Below, piece by piece: positions 1 through 8,802 of a stretch of 64,000 bases of DNA (position 1 is the stretch's first letter; the number at the start of each line of letters is the position of its first letter). Under the pieces are notes generated by a model that worked only from the letters and a program-made list of their open reading frames with translations, made no database searches and had not been told where the DNA came from. This DNA is from an uncultured Ruminiclostridium sp. (GTDB taxonomy: Bacteria; Bacillota; Clostridia; Oscillospirales; Ruminococcaceae): the NCBI GenBank assembly GCA_910588335.1, contig CAJUQV010000001.1:175544-239543 (forward strand), read 5' to 3'. A program made the translations under genes and the position numbers.

Positions 1-867
1 ACATAAAATCATAATAAGCAGACTTACCCCGATACTGCCCCAGATATTGACCATATCCGCTTCGCCCGAAGTCATAATATTGTTTATATCGGACCCTCCC
101 GACATCAGAATATTCTGCGCCTCGTTCTTAAGGGCAAAAGGATGGAATTTATCCGCGCCGAAGGAGGTAAACAAAAGCGATAGTATGGCTCCCCCTCCGT
201 AAAGAATAATCGTGGCTATTCCCGCTCTCGCGGTGCATAATCCGAGTGTAAAATATAAGGTTATCATAAACGCATCGTAAACCGCCGCAATAAGGGCAAT
301 AAGCAAAAGCTTCATAATATCAAGGTCAAATGTAGAAAAGAAAACAAGCTTGGTTACCATCCCCGCCGATATTATTCCCAAAAAAGAGAAAAGAGCCGCT
401 GCTGCCGGATATACCAAAAATTTTGGAAGTACATACAGCTTAGTAGAAAGCCCAGCGTTCTGCGGAATTATCATTGAGCGCTTTTTAAGCTCTCCTCCCG
501 CGCTTGACATCGTAACAATCATAAATACAAGCAGAAAAGTTGAGGTGGTATCTCCGAACGCACTTAAAATACTCAAAGGCGCAAGATTTTCGTCTCCAAA
601 TACCGACATTAAATCGCCGGGATTCATACTTACCGTTTTTTCCTCTTTAAATTCCTTAGCCGAAGGGGATTCGAGGGTCATATTTATGGAGACTCCGTTT
701 TCGATATCCGATGCGTTAAGGTTATCCAGACTGTTTATCATCATTCCCGAAAGCTTCATCAAAAGAGGGGAAGCTATGGCGAAAGCGATAGCCGCTATAA
801 TTACTCCGCCCATTTTAAAAGAGCGGGTAAAAAACATCAGTTCCTTTTTTATTCCTGTTTTAAGCAT
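1..867 (-). CDS. ABC-2 type transporter permease, 3' end beyond window
   Basis: The gene runs off the left edge; 289 codons are visible, read from an ATG at 867. The start overlaps the last 8 bases of the upstream ATPase gene (ATGCTTAA), so the two are translationally coupled. The product opens with a short basic segment and a hydrophobic helix near residues 20-40. A soluble, acidic extracellular loop of about 70 residues follows, then several further hydrophobic helices. This layout is typical of ABC-2 exporter permeases with a large first loop. Substrate is not evident from sequence; antimicrobial peptide or lipid export are the usual roles of such pairs. Family assignment is moderately sure and rests on architecture plus the ATPase partner. 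Confidence 0.75.
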   Translation of the reverse strand, partial: MLKTGIKKELMFFTRSFKMGGVIIAAIAFAIASPLLMKLSGMMINSLDNLNASDIENGVSINMTLESPSAKEFKEEKTVSMNPGDLMSVFGDENLAPLSILSAFGDTTSTFLLVFMIVTMSSAGGELKKRSMIIPQNAGLSTKLYVLPKFLVYPAAAALFSFLGIISAGMVTKLVFFSTFDLDIMKLLLIALIAAVYDAFMITLYFTLGLCTARAGIATIILYGGGAILSLLFTSFGADKFHPFALKNEAQNILMSGGSDINNIMTSGEADMVNIWGSIGVSLLIMILC

Positions 868-1777
868 TGCCGTTCACCACCTTCAGATAAATCTGCTCCA
901 ACCCCTCGGATACCGTTTTAAACTCTTTAGGTACGAGAGAATTTCGGTTAAAGCATTCAATAATCCGTTTTGTTACTTCTTCGGTTTCAAACGTCCTTAT
1001 AACAAATGTTTCCGTTTTTTCGTAAAATTCCACTTTTTCCACCTGCGAAAGCTCCTGAAGTGATCTTATGGCGTTTATGCCGTATTCGTCGGTATGATAA
1101 AGCTTTATTTCTATCTCGTTGCGTGAATATTGATTCAGTATATCCGAGATTTTCCCCTCTACCGCCATTCTTCCGTTTTTAAGTATTCCAACGCTTCCTG
1201 CCGCTTTTTCCACGTCGGATAAAATATGAGTACATAAAATAATGGTACAGCCCGTATCGGACAAAACGCGGATAATATTCATTACATCGGCGCGTCCCTC
1301 CGGATCAAGGGCGGAGGTAGGCTCGTCAAGCACCAATATCTGAGGATGGTCAAAAATAATGGAAGCGATACCCAATCTTTGGTTCATTCCTCTTGAATAA
1401 CCTTTAATACGCCGCTTTGCGCCCTCTCTCATTCCCGTTATTTCCAATACCTCGTCAATACGCTTGTTTATATCGTCTTTATAATTACAGCAGGCGGCAA
1501 TATATCTAAGATACTCGTATCCGTTCATATATCCAAACAGCGAAGGCGTCTCTGGAAGATATCCTATTTTTATATTTTCATTGTCTCTCCCGCTGCCTAA
1601 AATCACTTCTCCGCCGTCCTTCGGAATAACGTTGCAGAGTATGTTCATTGTGGTTGTTTTACCGCAGCCGTTTTTGCCCAAAAAGCCGTAAACTTCTCCG
1701 TCGGGGATATTCATATATAGGCCGTCCAGAACGCGGAAGTTGCCGTAGCTTTTCCGGAGATTGCTTATTGTGACCAT
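860..1777 (-). CDS. ABC transporter ATP-binding protein
   Basis: 305 residues. Walker A GKNGCGKT lies near residues 34-41, the ABC signature YSRGMNQRLG near 130-140, and Walker B with the D-loop (LVLDEPTSALD) near 155. An H-loop histidine follows in LCTHILSD. The C-terminal 90 residues form the accessory domain seen in ABC-2 exporter ATPases of the CcmA/NatA type. It powers the permease encoded immediately downstream, with an 8-base overlap. A consensus promoter lies 56 bases upstream of the start. Substrate is unknown. Confidence 0.9.
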   Translation of the reverse strand: MVTISNLRKSYGNFRVLDGLYMNIPDGEVYGFLGKNGCGKTTTMNILCNVIPKDGGEVILGSGRDNENIKIGYLPETPSLFGYMNGYEYLRYIAACCNYKDDINKRIDEVLEITGMREGAKRRIKGYSRGMNQRLGIASIIFDHPQILVLDEPTSALDPEGRADVMNIIRVLSDTGCTIILCTHILSDVEKAAGSVGILKNGRMAVEGKISDILNQYSRNEIEIKLYHTDEYGINAIRSLQELSQVEKVEFYEKTETFVIRTFETEEVTKRIIECFNRNSLVPKEFKTVSEGLEQIYLKVVNGNA

Positions 1778-1832
1778 TTTCTCTTTTCCCTTTCAAAATT
1801 GGTTTTAACGAATTAAAATGTTTACAGAAGCT

Positions 1833-1861
1833 ATTGTACCACAGTGAAAAAGCAATGTCAA
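1833..1861 (-). promoter_or_regulatory. Sigma-A promoter of the ABC exporter operon
   Basis: Read on the minus strand: TTGACA, a 17-base spacer, then TACAAT, ending 56 bases upstream of the ATPase start. Match to consensus is 6/6 and 5/6. Confidence 0.85.
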
Positions 1862-1965
1862 TAGAATTTACAAAAAATGTTTATTTTTTGGTCAAAAAAT
1901 TACTTATCCCGCATATTATTTAAGGACAATCTTTTTAACGTCCGCAAAATCATTTCCGATTCAAA

Positions 1966-2004
1966 CACAGCTTTAACAAGCTGACAAAATTTCTTCGCAA
2001 TTCC
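1966..2004 (+). repeat. Family B hairpin repeat, fragment
   Basis: Fragment containing AGCTTTAACAAGCTG followed by an AATT-CGCAATTCC segment, shared with copies at 2815, 7266, 20342 and 56169. The 3' GGATAAAAATCC hairpin is absent here. Confidence 0.55.
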
Positions 2005-2095
2005 TATTGAATATCAATAATAACTTTCGACGGCGTAATGACAATTTTCAAAGTACTGATCACTGTTTTTAAGGAAATCCGCACTCAAAGCCGTA

Positions 2096-2189
2096 ATACC
2101 AATCCCTTTTTAAACTATGGATAAAATCCATAGTTTAAAAAGGGATGCAACCGAAACACTAATCCAACAGTTTTAAAAGGGATTAGTAT
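2096..2189 (+). repeat. Family A bipartite palindromic repeat, full
   Basis: Begins ATACCAATCCC and ends GATTAGTAT. The first hairpin is a near-perfect palindrome with arms of about 21 bases around an AAAA loop (2101-2144). A GCAACCGAAACAC linker follows, then a shorter second arm pair. It is very similar to the nested copy at 57206-57297, with paired changes in both stem arms. Confidence 0.85.
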
Positions 2190-2278
2190 CAGGCGGTCAT
2201 TGCGCGGTGTTGCCTTAAATCATTCTTTCTTTATTTTGTCTATTTATGATTGAAAGACAGTTTTTTTAAGGAGGAAAA

Positions 2279-2644
2279 ATGAAAAACTTAAAGCAGCATA
2301 TTTACAGACCCTTCTGTATATCGGTAATAATCGGAATGGCGTGTTCTTTAACGGCTCTTGTCTTATGCTCCGCCGCTTTATACGTCCTTCAGCTTCCCGT
2401 TGAGATAAGCGGCATATTCGCGGCGTTTTCGCTTACGGCAGGCTGTTTTGTGTCAGGCTTCGTTTTGGGAAAACAAAAGCGCAAACACGGTTTAAAGCAG
2501 GGCATATTATGCGGCGCGGCTCTTTTCCTTTTATGCCTGTCGGGAGGCTTTATATTCGGTTCGATAACAATAGGAGGTTTTTTCGGGAGACTGGTTTTAT
2601 GTCTTTGTGCGGGCATGGCAGGAGGAGTAGTTGGGGTAAATTAA
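2279..2644 (+). CDS. TIGR04086-like small membrane protein
   Basis: 121 residues with four predicted hydrophobic helices (about 12-36, 41-63, 74-94, 98-120) and a short basic loop (GKQKRKHGLKQG) between helices 2 and 3. AAGGAGG lies just upstream of the ATG. Length, helix spacing and the G-rich last helix match the TIGR04086 family of Clostridia, whose function is unknown. It stands alone on the plus strand and is followed by a hairpin terminator. Family assignment is by recall of the pattern; a membrane protein is certain. Confidence 0.75.
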   Translation: MKNLKQHIYRPFCISVIIGMACSLTALVLCSAALYVLQLPVEISGIFAAFSLTAGCFVSGFVLGKQKRKHGLKQGILCGAALFLLCLSGGFIFGSITIGGFFGRLVLCLCAGMAGGVVGVN

Positions 2645-2668
2645 ATTTACTAAAAATATTATTAAAAA

Positions 2669-2720
2669 TAATCGGAATAAGCGGCTTTTTTACGGCTTAT
2701 TCCGATTTCAGTTCTTTTTT
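2669..2720 (+). terminator. Intrinsic terminator
   Basis: Stem AATCGGAATAAGC / GCTTATTCCGATT (2669-2708), with a T-rich tract reaching 2720, 25 bases after the stop of the TIGR04086-like gene. Confidence 0.7.
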
Positions 2721-2721
2721 C

Positions 2722-2818
2722 ATACCAATCTTTATTCAAGCTGCAAGACTTTATTAAAAATTACAACATAATCCCCAATCTTCGGTTATCCATATTTTTT
2801 TACCTTAACCAAAGATTA
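2722..2818 (+). repeat. Family A repeat, degenerate full-length
   Basis: Starts TACCAATCTTTATTCAAG. A decayed first hairpin is followed by a second one with the family's GGTTATCCATATT...ACCTTAACCAAAGATTA arms. It runs directly into a family B copy. Confidence 0.65.
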
Positions 2819-2873
2819 ACAAGCTGCCGGAATTGTAAAGCGATTCCTAAATTCATTGAGGGATTTATATCTC
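2815..2873 (+). repeat. Family B hairpin repeat
   Basis: TTAACAAGCTGCCGGAATTG, then AAGCGATTCC, then a TTCATTGAGGGAT hairpin remnant. It is joined end to end with the preceding family A copy, an arrangement also seen at 56085-56248. Confidence 0.6.
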
Positions 2874-2885
2874 CAAACTGACAAA

Positions 2886-2921
2886 GAATGTCCCCCGCCT
2901 CCTAAGAGACTGGGGACATTC
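2886..2921 (-). terminator. Terminator-like hairpin after the lipoprotein gene
   Basis: GAATGTCCCC / GGGGACATTC stem 70 bases past the lipoprotein stop codon on the minus strand. The U-tract is weak. Confidence 0.5.
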
Positions 2922-2991
2922 GGCAAAGGTTATATTATTCTTCAGAGAATTTATAAGTATCAATAACCATTCTATGTTGACATTTTCTTAT

Positions 2992-3606
2992 TTAAGCGGC
3001 GGTAAATTTCGACAGGATATTTTCCGCATTCTCCTGAGAGGTAGCGGTAACGGTTATAACGCACATATACTGTCCCGCTTTCTTATAAGTCTGACACTCG
3101 TAAAGTTTTACTCCGGAAACGTCAAGAGATATTTTTACACAAGGAAGTTCCGTACCGGCAAAGGTAATCTTTGTCTGCTCCAGATTGTCTACCGTAAACT
3201 GAGCTTCAAGCTGGGATTTTAACTCGGAAATTGAAGCGTCTATATATCCCTGTTCGTCAAGAGAGGTATTATTGGACATTTCCAGATTTTCAAAAAGAAC
3301 GTTTACGTTTTCATTGTCGGCATTGGAGACATACATATCGTAAACAATGCCCGTGTTGGAAAAGGCTTTGTCTGTCTGTTCCTTTGAAAAATCGGTGATA
3401 CCGGACGCAGCGGCAAGATCTTCATCGGAAAAATATGTCCATCCCTCTCCGAAATCCGCCTTTATTGATACCATATCGTTGGAGTATACGGTACCTTCAA
3501 CCTTTCCGTGAGAAAATTCTACCTTTTCCACGGGTGTTGAACAAGCCGAGAAAAGCATGGCGGCAGATAAAGCCACCGCGGCCAAAGCTGATTTTGTTGT
3601 TTTCAT
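2992..3606 (-). CDS. Lipoprotein of unknown function
   Basis: 204 residues from the ATG at 3606, chosen because AAAGGA lies about 9 bases upstream; an in-frame ATG at 3630 lacks such a site. The signal peptide has a KTTK basic start and a hydrophobic stretch to residue 20. FSAC with Cys22 is a plausible though imperfect lipobox (Phe at -3). The mature part is soluble, mixed alpha/beta, with no recognised catalytic motif. A perfectly spaced promoter lies 42 bases upstream and a hairpin follows the gene, so it is probably monocistronic. The function is not recognised. Confidence 0.8.
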   Translation of the reverse strand: MKTTKSALAAVALSAAMLFSACSTPVEKVEFSHGKVEGTVYSNDMVSIKADFGEGWTYFSDEDLAAASGITDFSKEQTDKAFSNTGIVYDMYVSNADNENVNVLFENLEMSNNTSLDEQGYIDASISELKSQLEAQFTVDNLEQTKITFAGTELPCVKISLDVSGVKLYECQTYKKAGQYMCVITVTATSQENAENILSKFTAA

Positions 3607-3647
3607 TTTTCTTTTCCTTTCATTGGTCATATTTTTTTACAAAATGT

Positions 3648-3676
3648 ATTTTATCACTTTGACGTTTAAATGTCAA
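3648..3676 (-). promoter_or_regulatory. Sigma-A promoter of the lipoprotein gene
   Basis: Minus strand: TTGACA, 17 bases, TAAAAT, located 42 bases upstream of the chosen start. Confidence 0.8.
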
Positions 3677-3800
3677 TTCTAATAATACTCTTTTATTTAT
3701 TGTTTGAATAAAAATCTGCGTATTATACAAATTGAGGTATGTAAAGGGATAAAGATTTTTATATATTGCTGTTTCCCCTATATTATTAGACGGTTTTACA

Positions 3801-4040
3801 TTAAGAAAACTTTTCTCTTTTTTTTAAAGTGGCCGCGCTTACATTGGTTACATATACGCAGTTGTCACAAACCACAAAGCTTTTGGGCATATCAAGGCTT
3901 ACATAATAAATTCCTCCGCTTTTCTGACAGCCGCTTAAATAATCATTTACGCTTCTTACAACGGAGGTTTTTTCAATATCAAATATTCCTATTATATCAT
4001 TTTTATGAACGGAAACATCGCTGCCCAATGAAATATACAT
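3801..4040 (-). CDS. remB: Extracellular matrix regulator RemB / DUF370 protein
   Basis: 79 residues opening MYISLGSDVSVHKNDIIGIF. This matches the DUF370 pattern (MYIxLGxD, then a GIFD motif) of RemB/YaaB. Bacillus RemA and RemB are small DNA-binding regulators linked to biofilm matrix expression. Position directly after recF on the same strand matches the Bacillus dnaA-dnaN-yaaA-recF-yaaB order. The C-terminal half (VVCDNCVYVTNVSAATLKKR) fits the family's beta-rich end. Confidence 0.85.
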   Translation of the reverse strand: MYISLGSDVSVHKNDIIGIFDIEKTSVVRSVNDYLSGCQKSGGIYYVSLDMPKSFVVCDNCVYVTNVSAATLKKREKFS

Positions 4041-4071
4041 TATTATAACCGTTCCTTCTTCTTAAATTGTA

Positions 4072-4131
4072 GATTAAACAAACTGCCTGAATTGCAAAGT
4101 CATTCCGAGGTTTATTAGCATTAATAAATAT
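4072..4131 (+). repeat. Family B hairpin repeat
   Basis: TTAAACAAACTGCCTGAATTGC, then AAAGTCATTCCGAGG and a decayed TTTATTAGC...TTAATAAA arm pair, lying between the remB start and the recF stop. Confidence 0.55.
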
Positions 4132-4142
4132 GAAAAATTTTT

Positions 4143-5288
4143 TCAGTTTATTCTTTTAAATTCACCTTTTTCCGCTTTCCATCTGAAAGAGTTTTCTATG
4201 TTATCAAAATCGTTATTATTACATCCGGTAATAAAAACCTGTGAATTTACTATATATTTTAAAATAAACTCCCGTCTGCGGTCATCCAATTCGCTTAGAA
4301 CATCGTCTAAAATTATAACCGGAGATTCTCCCCATTTTTCCGCGAACATTTCCGCCTGCGCCAAACGAAGGGCGACGGCGACGCTTCTTACCTGTCCCTG
4401 ACTTGCATAATCTTTTGCCTTTTTTCCGTTTATTCTGAATTCTATATCATCTCTGTGAACTCCTACCAATGTGTGTCCCACTATTATTTCTTTTTCAAGG
4501 TGGTTTTTGAGCTGTTCAAGATAAATATTGTATATTTCTTCGGTATCCGAAATGTCAAAATTCGTATCCCCGATTATGGAACTTTGATATTTCATCTCAA
4601 GTATTTCTCCTGCGCCATTTAACTCTCCGTAATATTTGCTGGTATATTTACTTAACATCTGAAAATATTTCAGCCTTCCGCACATTACGTTCACTCCCGC
4701 CTTGGCCAGCTCCTCGTTCCATACGGAAAGCTGCAAAAGCTGATCTCCTGTGAGATTTCTGTCCTTTATTTTAGACAAAAAGGTGTTTTTTTGCTTTAAA
4801 GCCCGAAGATAAACGGAGGTTCTCTCGTGATGTATTTTATTCATCATATCCGCGGTTTCGTCGGTAAGCTCTCTCCTTTTATCGGGATTTCCTTTTACGG
4901 TATAAAGATCTTCGGGTATAAACACTATCGTTTTTAACTGTGGGTATAACTTTGAAGCCTCCTTATAGGGAACCGAATTTATTTTTCTTATTATTTTTCC
5001 GCCGGATATCTTACAGCTTATAAAATTTTTCTTTTCCTTATATTTATCCGAAAAAAAGGACATTTCTATTTCGCATGCGGATTTTTCTTTTTGTTCATAT
5101 TGTTCCGGAAGCAGCTCGGAGGCTTTTGAAGTTCGGAAGCTTTTTTCTACCGCAACGCAGATTGATTCCATAAGATTGGTTTTTCCCTGAGCATTTCTGC
5201 CGCTTATTATGTTGGTTTTATCGGAAAATAAAAAATCAGCTTCATTTATATTACGGAAATTTTTGATTTTTAAATCGGTTATTTTCAT
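4143..5288 (-). CDS. recF: DNA replication/repair protein RecF
   Basis: 381 residues, the usual family length. Walker A GRNAQGKT is at 30-37. The SMC/Rad50-like signature SQGQVRSVAVALRLAQ and Walker B VIILDDVLSELD lie in the last quarter. RecF loads RecA at gaps together with RecO and RecR. It lies downstream of yaaA with a 61-base gap in the standard origin cluster. GGGGAAG precedes the ATG. Confidence 0.97.
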   Translation of the reverse strand: MKITDLKIKNFRNINEADFLFSDKTNIISGRNAQGKTNLMESICVAVEKSFRTSKASELLPEQYEQKEKSACEIEMSFFSDKYKEKKNFISCKISGGKIIRKINSVPYKEASKLYPQLKTIVFIPEDLYTVKGNPDKRRELTDETADMMNKIHHERTSVYLRALKQKNTFLSKIKDRNLTGDQLLQLSVWNEELAKAGVNVMCGRLKYFQMLSKYTSKYYGELNGAGEILEMKYQSSIIGDTNFDISDTEEIYNIYLEQLKNHLEKEIIVGHTLVGVHRDDIEFRINGKKAKDYASQGQVRSVAVALRLAQAEMFAEKWGESPVIILDDVLSELDDRRREFILKYIVNSQVFITGCNNNDFDNIENSFRWKAEKGEFKRIN

Positions 5289-5349
5289 ACTATCTTCCCC
5301 GCTCCGCGGTATTTTTCAAATATCCGTTTGTCTTTTTCGCAACGGGTTT

Positions 5350-5571
5350 TTACTTTACAACGCAAACGTAAACCTTTCCTTCAATCTCGACTTTTTCCCC
5401 GCCCTTAAGCTTTTTCCCTCTCATCATACAAACCTCTCCGTTGACCTTAACCAAGCCTTCGGATATAATTCTTTTAGCCATTCCGCCGGTTTCGGCCGCC
5501 GAGGAAAATTTCAGAAACTGTTCAAGCTTTATAAAAGGAGGGATTACCTCTATTACTTCTTCCTCTGTCAT
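5350..5571 (-). CDS. yaaA: S4-domain RNA-binding protein YaaA
   Basis: 73 residues. An S4 fold is evident from IKLEQFLKFSSAAETGG and RIISEGLVKVNGEV, followed by a GKKLKGGEKVEIEGK strand. Small S4 proteins of this type sit between dnaN and recF in most Firmicutes and are implicated in ribosome-associated functions. AAAGGA lies 8 bases before the ATG. Not essential to replication as far as known; its presence supports the origin-cluster reading. Confidence 0.93.
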   Translation of the reverse strand: MTEEEVIEVIPPFIKLEQFLKFSSAAETGGMAKRIISEGLVKVNGEVCMMRGKKLKGGEKVEIEGKVYVCVVK

Positions 5572-5615
5572 TTATATTTTCCTTTCCTAACGAATTTTCG
5601 ATCAGATTTATCTTA

Positions 5616-5776
5616 GAGCTTGTATTCATAGGATTTGTGCGTGGATTTTCGGGCAAATATTGCCGAGGACAAGGAGGAAAGCCGAAAGAATACTTGACGT
5701 ATTTCAAGGCTTTCCAACGCTGTCATCGGCTATATTTGCCAAAAAGACGCGTGCTATATCCTATGAATACAAACTC
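5616..5776. repeat. Long 161-bp palindrome between yaaA and dnaN (family D)
   Basis: Outer arms GAGCTTGTATTCATAGGAT (5616-5634) and ATCCTATGAATACAAACTC (5758-5776) are nearly perfect. Inner matches continue through GCAAATATTGCCGA / TCGGCTATATTTGCC. The right end touches the dnaN stop codon at 5777. It shares inner sequence (GATTTTCG-GCA, TATTTGCC) with the palindrome at 43633. Confidence 0.85.
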
Positions 5777-6883
5777 CTATTCTTTGGATTTTACGGGCAT
5801 TACAAGATAGGTAAAATCATCGCCGGACACGGGAACGATTTTTATCGGTGAAAGTGGAGAAGTAAACTGAAGCTTTACCTCGTCACACTCGGAGTACCTT
5901 AAAGCGTCCATCATATACCTGGCGTTAAAGGCTATTTCCATTCTGCTGTTAGGATAGTCAATCTTAATATCCTCGTGGATCGAACCTAAATTAGTGCTGC
6001 AATTTACCGTGAGCTTATCGTTTTCAAAAACGCATTTTACCGGACTTTTAAATTTTTCCGTGAGAAGCAGAACTCTATCGAGAGAGGAGGCGAAAGCGGC
6101 GGCTTTTACCACTGCCTCGGTAGAAGGGGTAAACTCGGTAAATCTGCGGAAATCTATGAAATCGCCGTCGAGAACCCTTGTAAAGGTAATATAATCGTCT
6201 CTGTTAAATCCTACCTGACTCTTATCTATCAGTACGGTTATGTCCTTTCCCGTGTCCTCGTCGGAGAGTATACGCAAAAGTTCATTTAATACTTTGGTAG
6301 GAACAACGAAGGATAGGTCGTTATATTCGATTTTTTCCATTCTCATGGCTATTCTTACGCCGTCTACCGCTACCATACTGAACACATTATCCCTTACCTC
6401 GAAGAGAACGCCTGTAAGAATGGGCTTAAGATCGTTCTGGGCAACGGAAAAGACGGTTTGTTTTATCATGCTTTTGAGTATATTTTCCTTAATATTGAAA
6501 CTTACGGCAAGGCTCATTTCCGGCAGGTTGGGATAATTGTTTCCGGAAACGCCCACAAGCTTAAATTCTACGGTGCCGCATTTGATTGTTACCTTTGTTT
6601 CTTCCTCGCATGTAAGCTCTATGGGAAATCCGGAGGGCATTTTTTTCAGCATATCCGCCAGAAGTTTTGCGTTAAGCACCACTTCTCCTTCTTCTTCGGC
6701 GGAGATAACTGGAATCATATTTTTAATACCGCTGTCCAGATCGTAGCCCGTTACGGTTATAACATTGTTTTTAAGGTTAATAAGAATTCCTTCGAGAGCG
6801 GGAATTGAAGAATGGGATGCGGTTACTTTTGAGGCATTGATGACGGCGTCGGATAACAAATTTCTGTCTGCGGTAAACTTCAT
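5777..6883 (-). CDS. dnaN: DNA polymerase III beta sliding clamp
   Basis: 368 residues, typical of the clamp. It starts MKFTADRNLLSDAVINASKV and ends VSGDDFTYLVMPVKSKE, the conserved clamp C-terminus that forms part of the partner-binding pocket. Three repeated clamp domains are implied by length and internal motifs. It follows dnaA on the same strand after a 560-base gap that probably contains oriC. Its stop codon abuts a long palindrome. Confidence 0.97.
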   Translation of the reverse strand: MKFTADRNLLSDAVINASKVTASHSSIPALEGILINLKNNVITVTGYDLDSGIKNMIPVISAEEEGEVVLNAKLLADMLKKMPSGFPIELTCEEETKVTIKCGTVEFKLVGVSGNNYPNLPEMSLAVSFNIKENILKSMIKQTVFSVAQNDLKPILTGVLFEVRDNVFSMVAVDGVRIAMRMEKIEYNDLSFVVPTKVLNELLRILSDEDTGKDITVLIDKSQVGFNRDDYITFTRVLDGDFIDFRRFTEFTPSTEAVVKAAAFASSLDRVLLLTEKFKSPVKCVFENDKLTVNCSTNLGSIHEDIKIDYPNSRMEIAFNARYMMDALRYSECDEVKLQFTSPLSPIKIVPVSGDDFTYLVMPVKSKE

Positions 6884-7265
6884 TTTATTTTTTTCCTTTC
6901 ATTTGTTTAATAAACTGTTGTTTTAAATTATGTTAATAACGACTCTTTGATTTATCGTTATAATCTTTAATTTCACCAAACGGTGTTATTTTAGGTTTTC
7001 AATTTTTCAACAACAAAATTTTATTCGCATTAAATTTTTTTATAAAAACGAAAAGAAGATTTATATTTTCTTTTTTTATTATAGGGGGTGTGGAAAGTGG
7101 GGAAATGATGGGAAATGATTTTTTGGATGCGGATTTATGAGTTGTTAAATGTTGGTTGAAAAAATTGTAAAAAGTTTAATCTTTTTTTCTTTTAACTTTT
7201 TAACGGTTAGGTGTTGAGGGATTGTTGAAAACTTTGTGGAAAAAGTTGAATGTTTTAGTTTTTCA

Positions 7266-7343
7266 AGCTCAGTTTGTTAAAGCTGTCGGAATTGCTTCGC
7301 GAATCCGAAGTTAAATGGGGGATAAAAATCTCCCACTTAACCG
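7266..7343 (+). repeat. Family B hairpin repeat inside the oriC gap
   Basis: GTTTGTTAAAGCTGTCGGAATTG, then CGCGAATCCGAAG, then a hairpin with arms GTTAAATGGGGGAT / ATCTCCCACTTAAC. Confidence 0.7.
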
Positions 7344-7364
7344 ATAGCCGGAATCCGCTGCCCA

Positions 7365-7418
7365 ATACTAATCATTGATCAAAATACATCAAATATATGG
7401 ATGATCAACGATTAGTAT
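7365..7418 (+). repeat. Family A repeat, second hairpin only
   Basis: Arms ATACTAATCATTGATC (7365-7380) and GATCAACGATTAGTAT (7403-7418), ending 25 bases before the dnaA stop codon. Confidence 0.8.
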
Positions 7419-7443
7419 AAAAGGCAGGAACATCCGGCGAAGG

Positions 7444-8802
7444 TTATATTTGGTTTGAAATGTTTTTAACAAGATCTTCAATAGTGGCTCTGTAATTTGG
7501 GTCTTTTTTTATAATACCTTTTACTTTATTTATAGCATAAACAACTGTTGAATGGTCTCTTTTTCCGAATTCCTCACCGATTGCCGTATATGAAAGACCC
7601 GTTATCTGATTTATAAGGTACATTGCCACCTGTCTTGCAGAGGAGATCTGGTTGTTTCTTCTCGGTCCTATCATTTCTTCAGGCGTTACGCTGTATATAT
7701 GGCTTACTTCGTTAATTATCCTTTCAACGGTAACAGGAACGGGCTGCTGATCCGTAAGAACGTCTTTTATTACATTCTGAGCCATTGAAACCGTGGGAGA
7801 TACGCCGGTTACTAATGTAAGAGCGTTCATTTTTATAATCGCGCCTTCTAACTGACGTATGTTTTTCTTAAGCTTGTCCGCCATATATTCCGTGACATTC
7901 TGAGGTATGTGCATATTAAGCAGTTCCGCTTTGCGTTTTATAATAGCGAGTCTTGTTTCAAATTCCGGAGTGCTTATATCCGCTAAAAGACCCCACTCAA
8001 AGCGGGTGAGAAGTCTTTCTTCAATATCGTTTATTTCTTTCGGTGGTCGGTCGGAGGTAAGTATTATCTGCTTGTTTTTCTGGTGCAGTTCGTTGAAGGT
8101 GTGGAAAAGCTCGGTTTGGCTCTCCTTTTTTCCGCTGAAAAACTGTACGTCGTCCACAAGAAGCATATCGCAGTTTCTGTACTTGTTTTTAAATTCGTCA
8201 TTAGTGTTGTATTTAAGGGAGTTTACGAATTCGGTAACGAAATTTTCGGCGGATACGTACAGCACTTTAAAACCCGGATTGTTTTGCTCGGCGTGATTTT
8301 TTACCGCGCAAAGAAGGTGGGTTTTTCCGAGTCCGGGTTCGCTGTATATAAATAAAGGATTATACTGTCCCGTTTGACCCTTCGCTATGGATTTGCAGGC
8401 GGAATAAGCCAATCTGTTGCTGTCTCCCACAATGAAGGTGTCGAAGGTGTGATTGTAATTGCTGTTTGCGAGAGTGCTTTCCAGCTTTTTGGTCATATCC
8501 ACATCATCTTCCAGCTCCGGTATGGGGTCGCAGAATTTAAGCCTTTGCTCGGGAGTGAGATCTCCCGGAGTAAGTATGTCTATTTCCACTTCAAAGCCCA
8601 ATATCTCGTAAAACTGTGTTTTGAACATATTCACATAGTTTTCGTTTATGATGGTTTTTTCGTAGGGATTGTTGACATACAGCACCACTCTGTTGTTATT
8701 GAGCTTTATGGGCTTTATCGGATCAATAAAGAGCTTTTTGGCTGTATCGGTGATAGGAAGATTTTCCTTCATAAGCTCGAAAATATCGGCAAAAGAATTC
8801 AT
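7444..8802 (-). CDS. dnaA: Chromosomal replication initiator DnaA
   Basis: 452 residues. Domain I spans about 1-80, then a linker. AAA+ Walker A SEPGLGKTH is at about 154-162 and Walker B MLLVDDVQFF near 219. The C-terminal domain IV carries the DnaA signature GKRDHSTVVYAINKVK. DnaA opens oriC and recruits the helicase. It is divergent from the P-type ATPase gene and upstream of dnaN. GAGAGGAA precedes the ATG with a longish 13-base spacer. Confidence 0.98.
   Translation of the reverse strand: MNSFADIFELMKENLPITDTAKKLFIDPIKPIKLNNNRVVLYVNNPYEKTIINENYVNMFKTQFYEILGFEVEIDILTPGDLTPEQRLKFCDPIPELEDDVDMTKKLESTLANSNYNHTFDTFIVGDSNRLAYSACKSIAKGQTGQYNPLFIYSEPGLGKTHLLCAVKNHAEQNNPGFKVLYVSAENFVTEFVNSLKYNTNDEFKNKYRNCDMLLVDDVQFFSGKKESQTELFHTFNELHQKNKQIILTSDRPPKEINDIEERLLTRFEWGLLADISTPEFETRLAIIKRKAELLNMHIPQNVTEYMADKLKKNIRQLEGAIIKMNALTLVTGVSPTVSMAQNVIKDVLTDQQPVPVTVERIINEVSHIYSVTPEEMIGPRRNNQISSARQVAMYLINQITGLSYTAIGEEFGKRDHSTVVYAINKVKGIIKKDPNYRATIEDLVKNISNQI

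Larger units (their letters stand above)
6884..7443. other. Probable oriC region between dnaA and dnaN
   Basis: A 560-base gap with an AT-rich stretch (about 6900-7080), then G-rich unpaired sequence. Two DnaA-box-like nonamers match TGTGGATAA with one or two changes: TGTGGAAAG (7089-7097) and TGTGGAAAA (7235-7243). Families B and A repeats occupy its dnaA-proximal end. No perfect TTATCCACA box was found, so assignment rests mainly on position and composition. Confidence 0.6.

Noticed and set aside
2096..2189. CRISPR array or ordinary terminators as explanation of family A
   Set aside because: Copies are scattered singly, in both orientations, without spacers in series; most lack U-tracts and many lie in leaders or inside operons.
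2389..2616. Open frames antisense to real genes, for example inside the TIGR04086-like gene and gyrB
   Set aside because: They are shadows of coding bias in the true genes and have no start signals.
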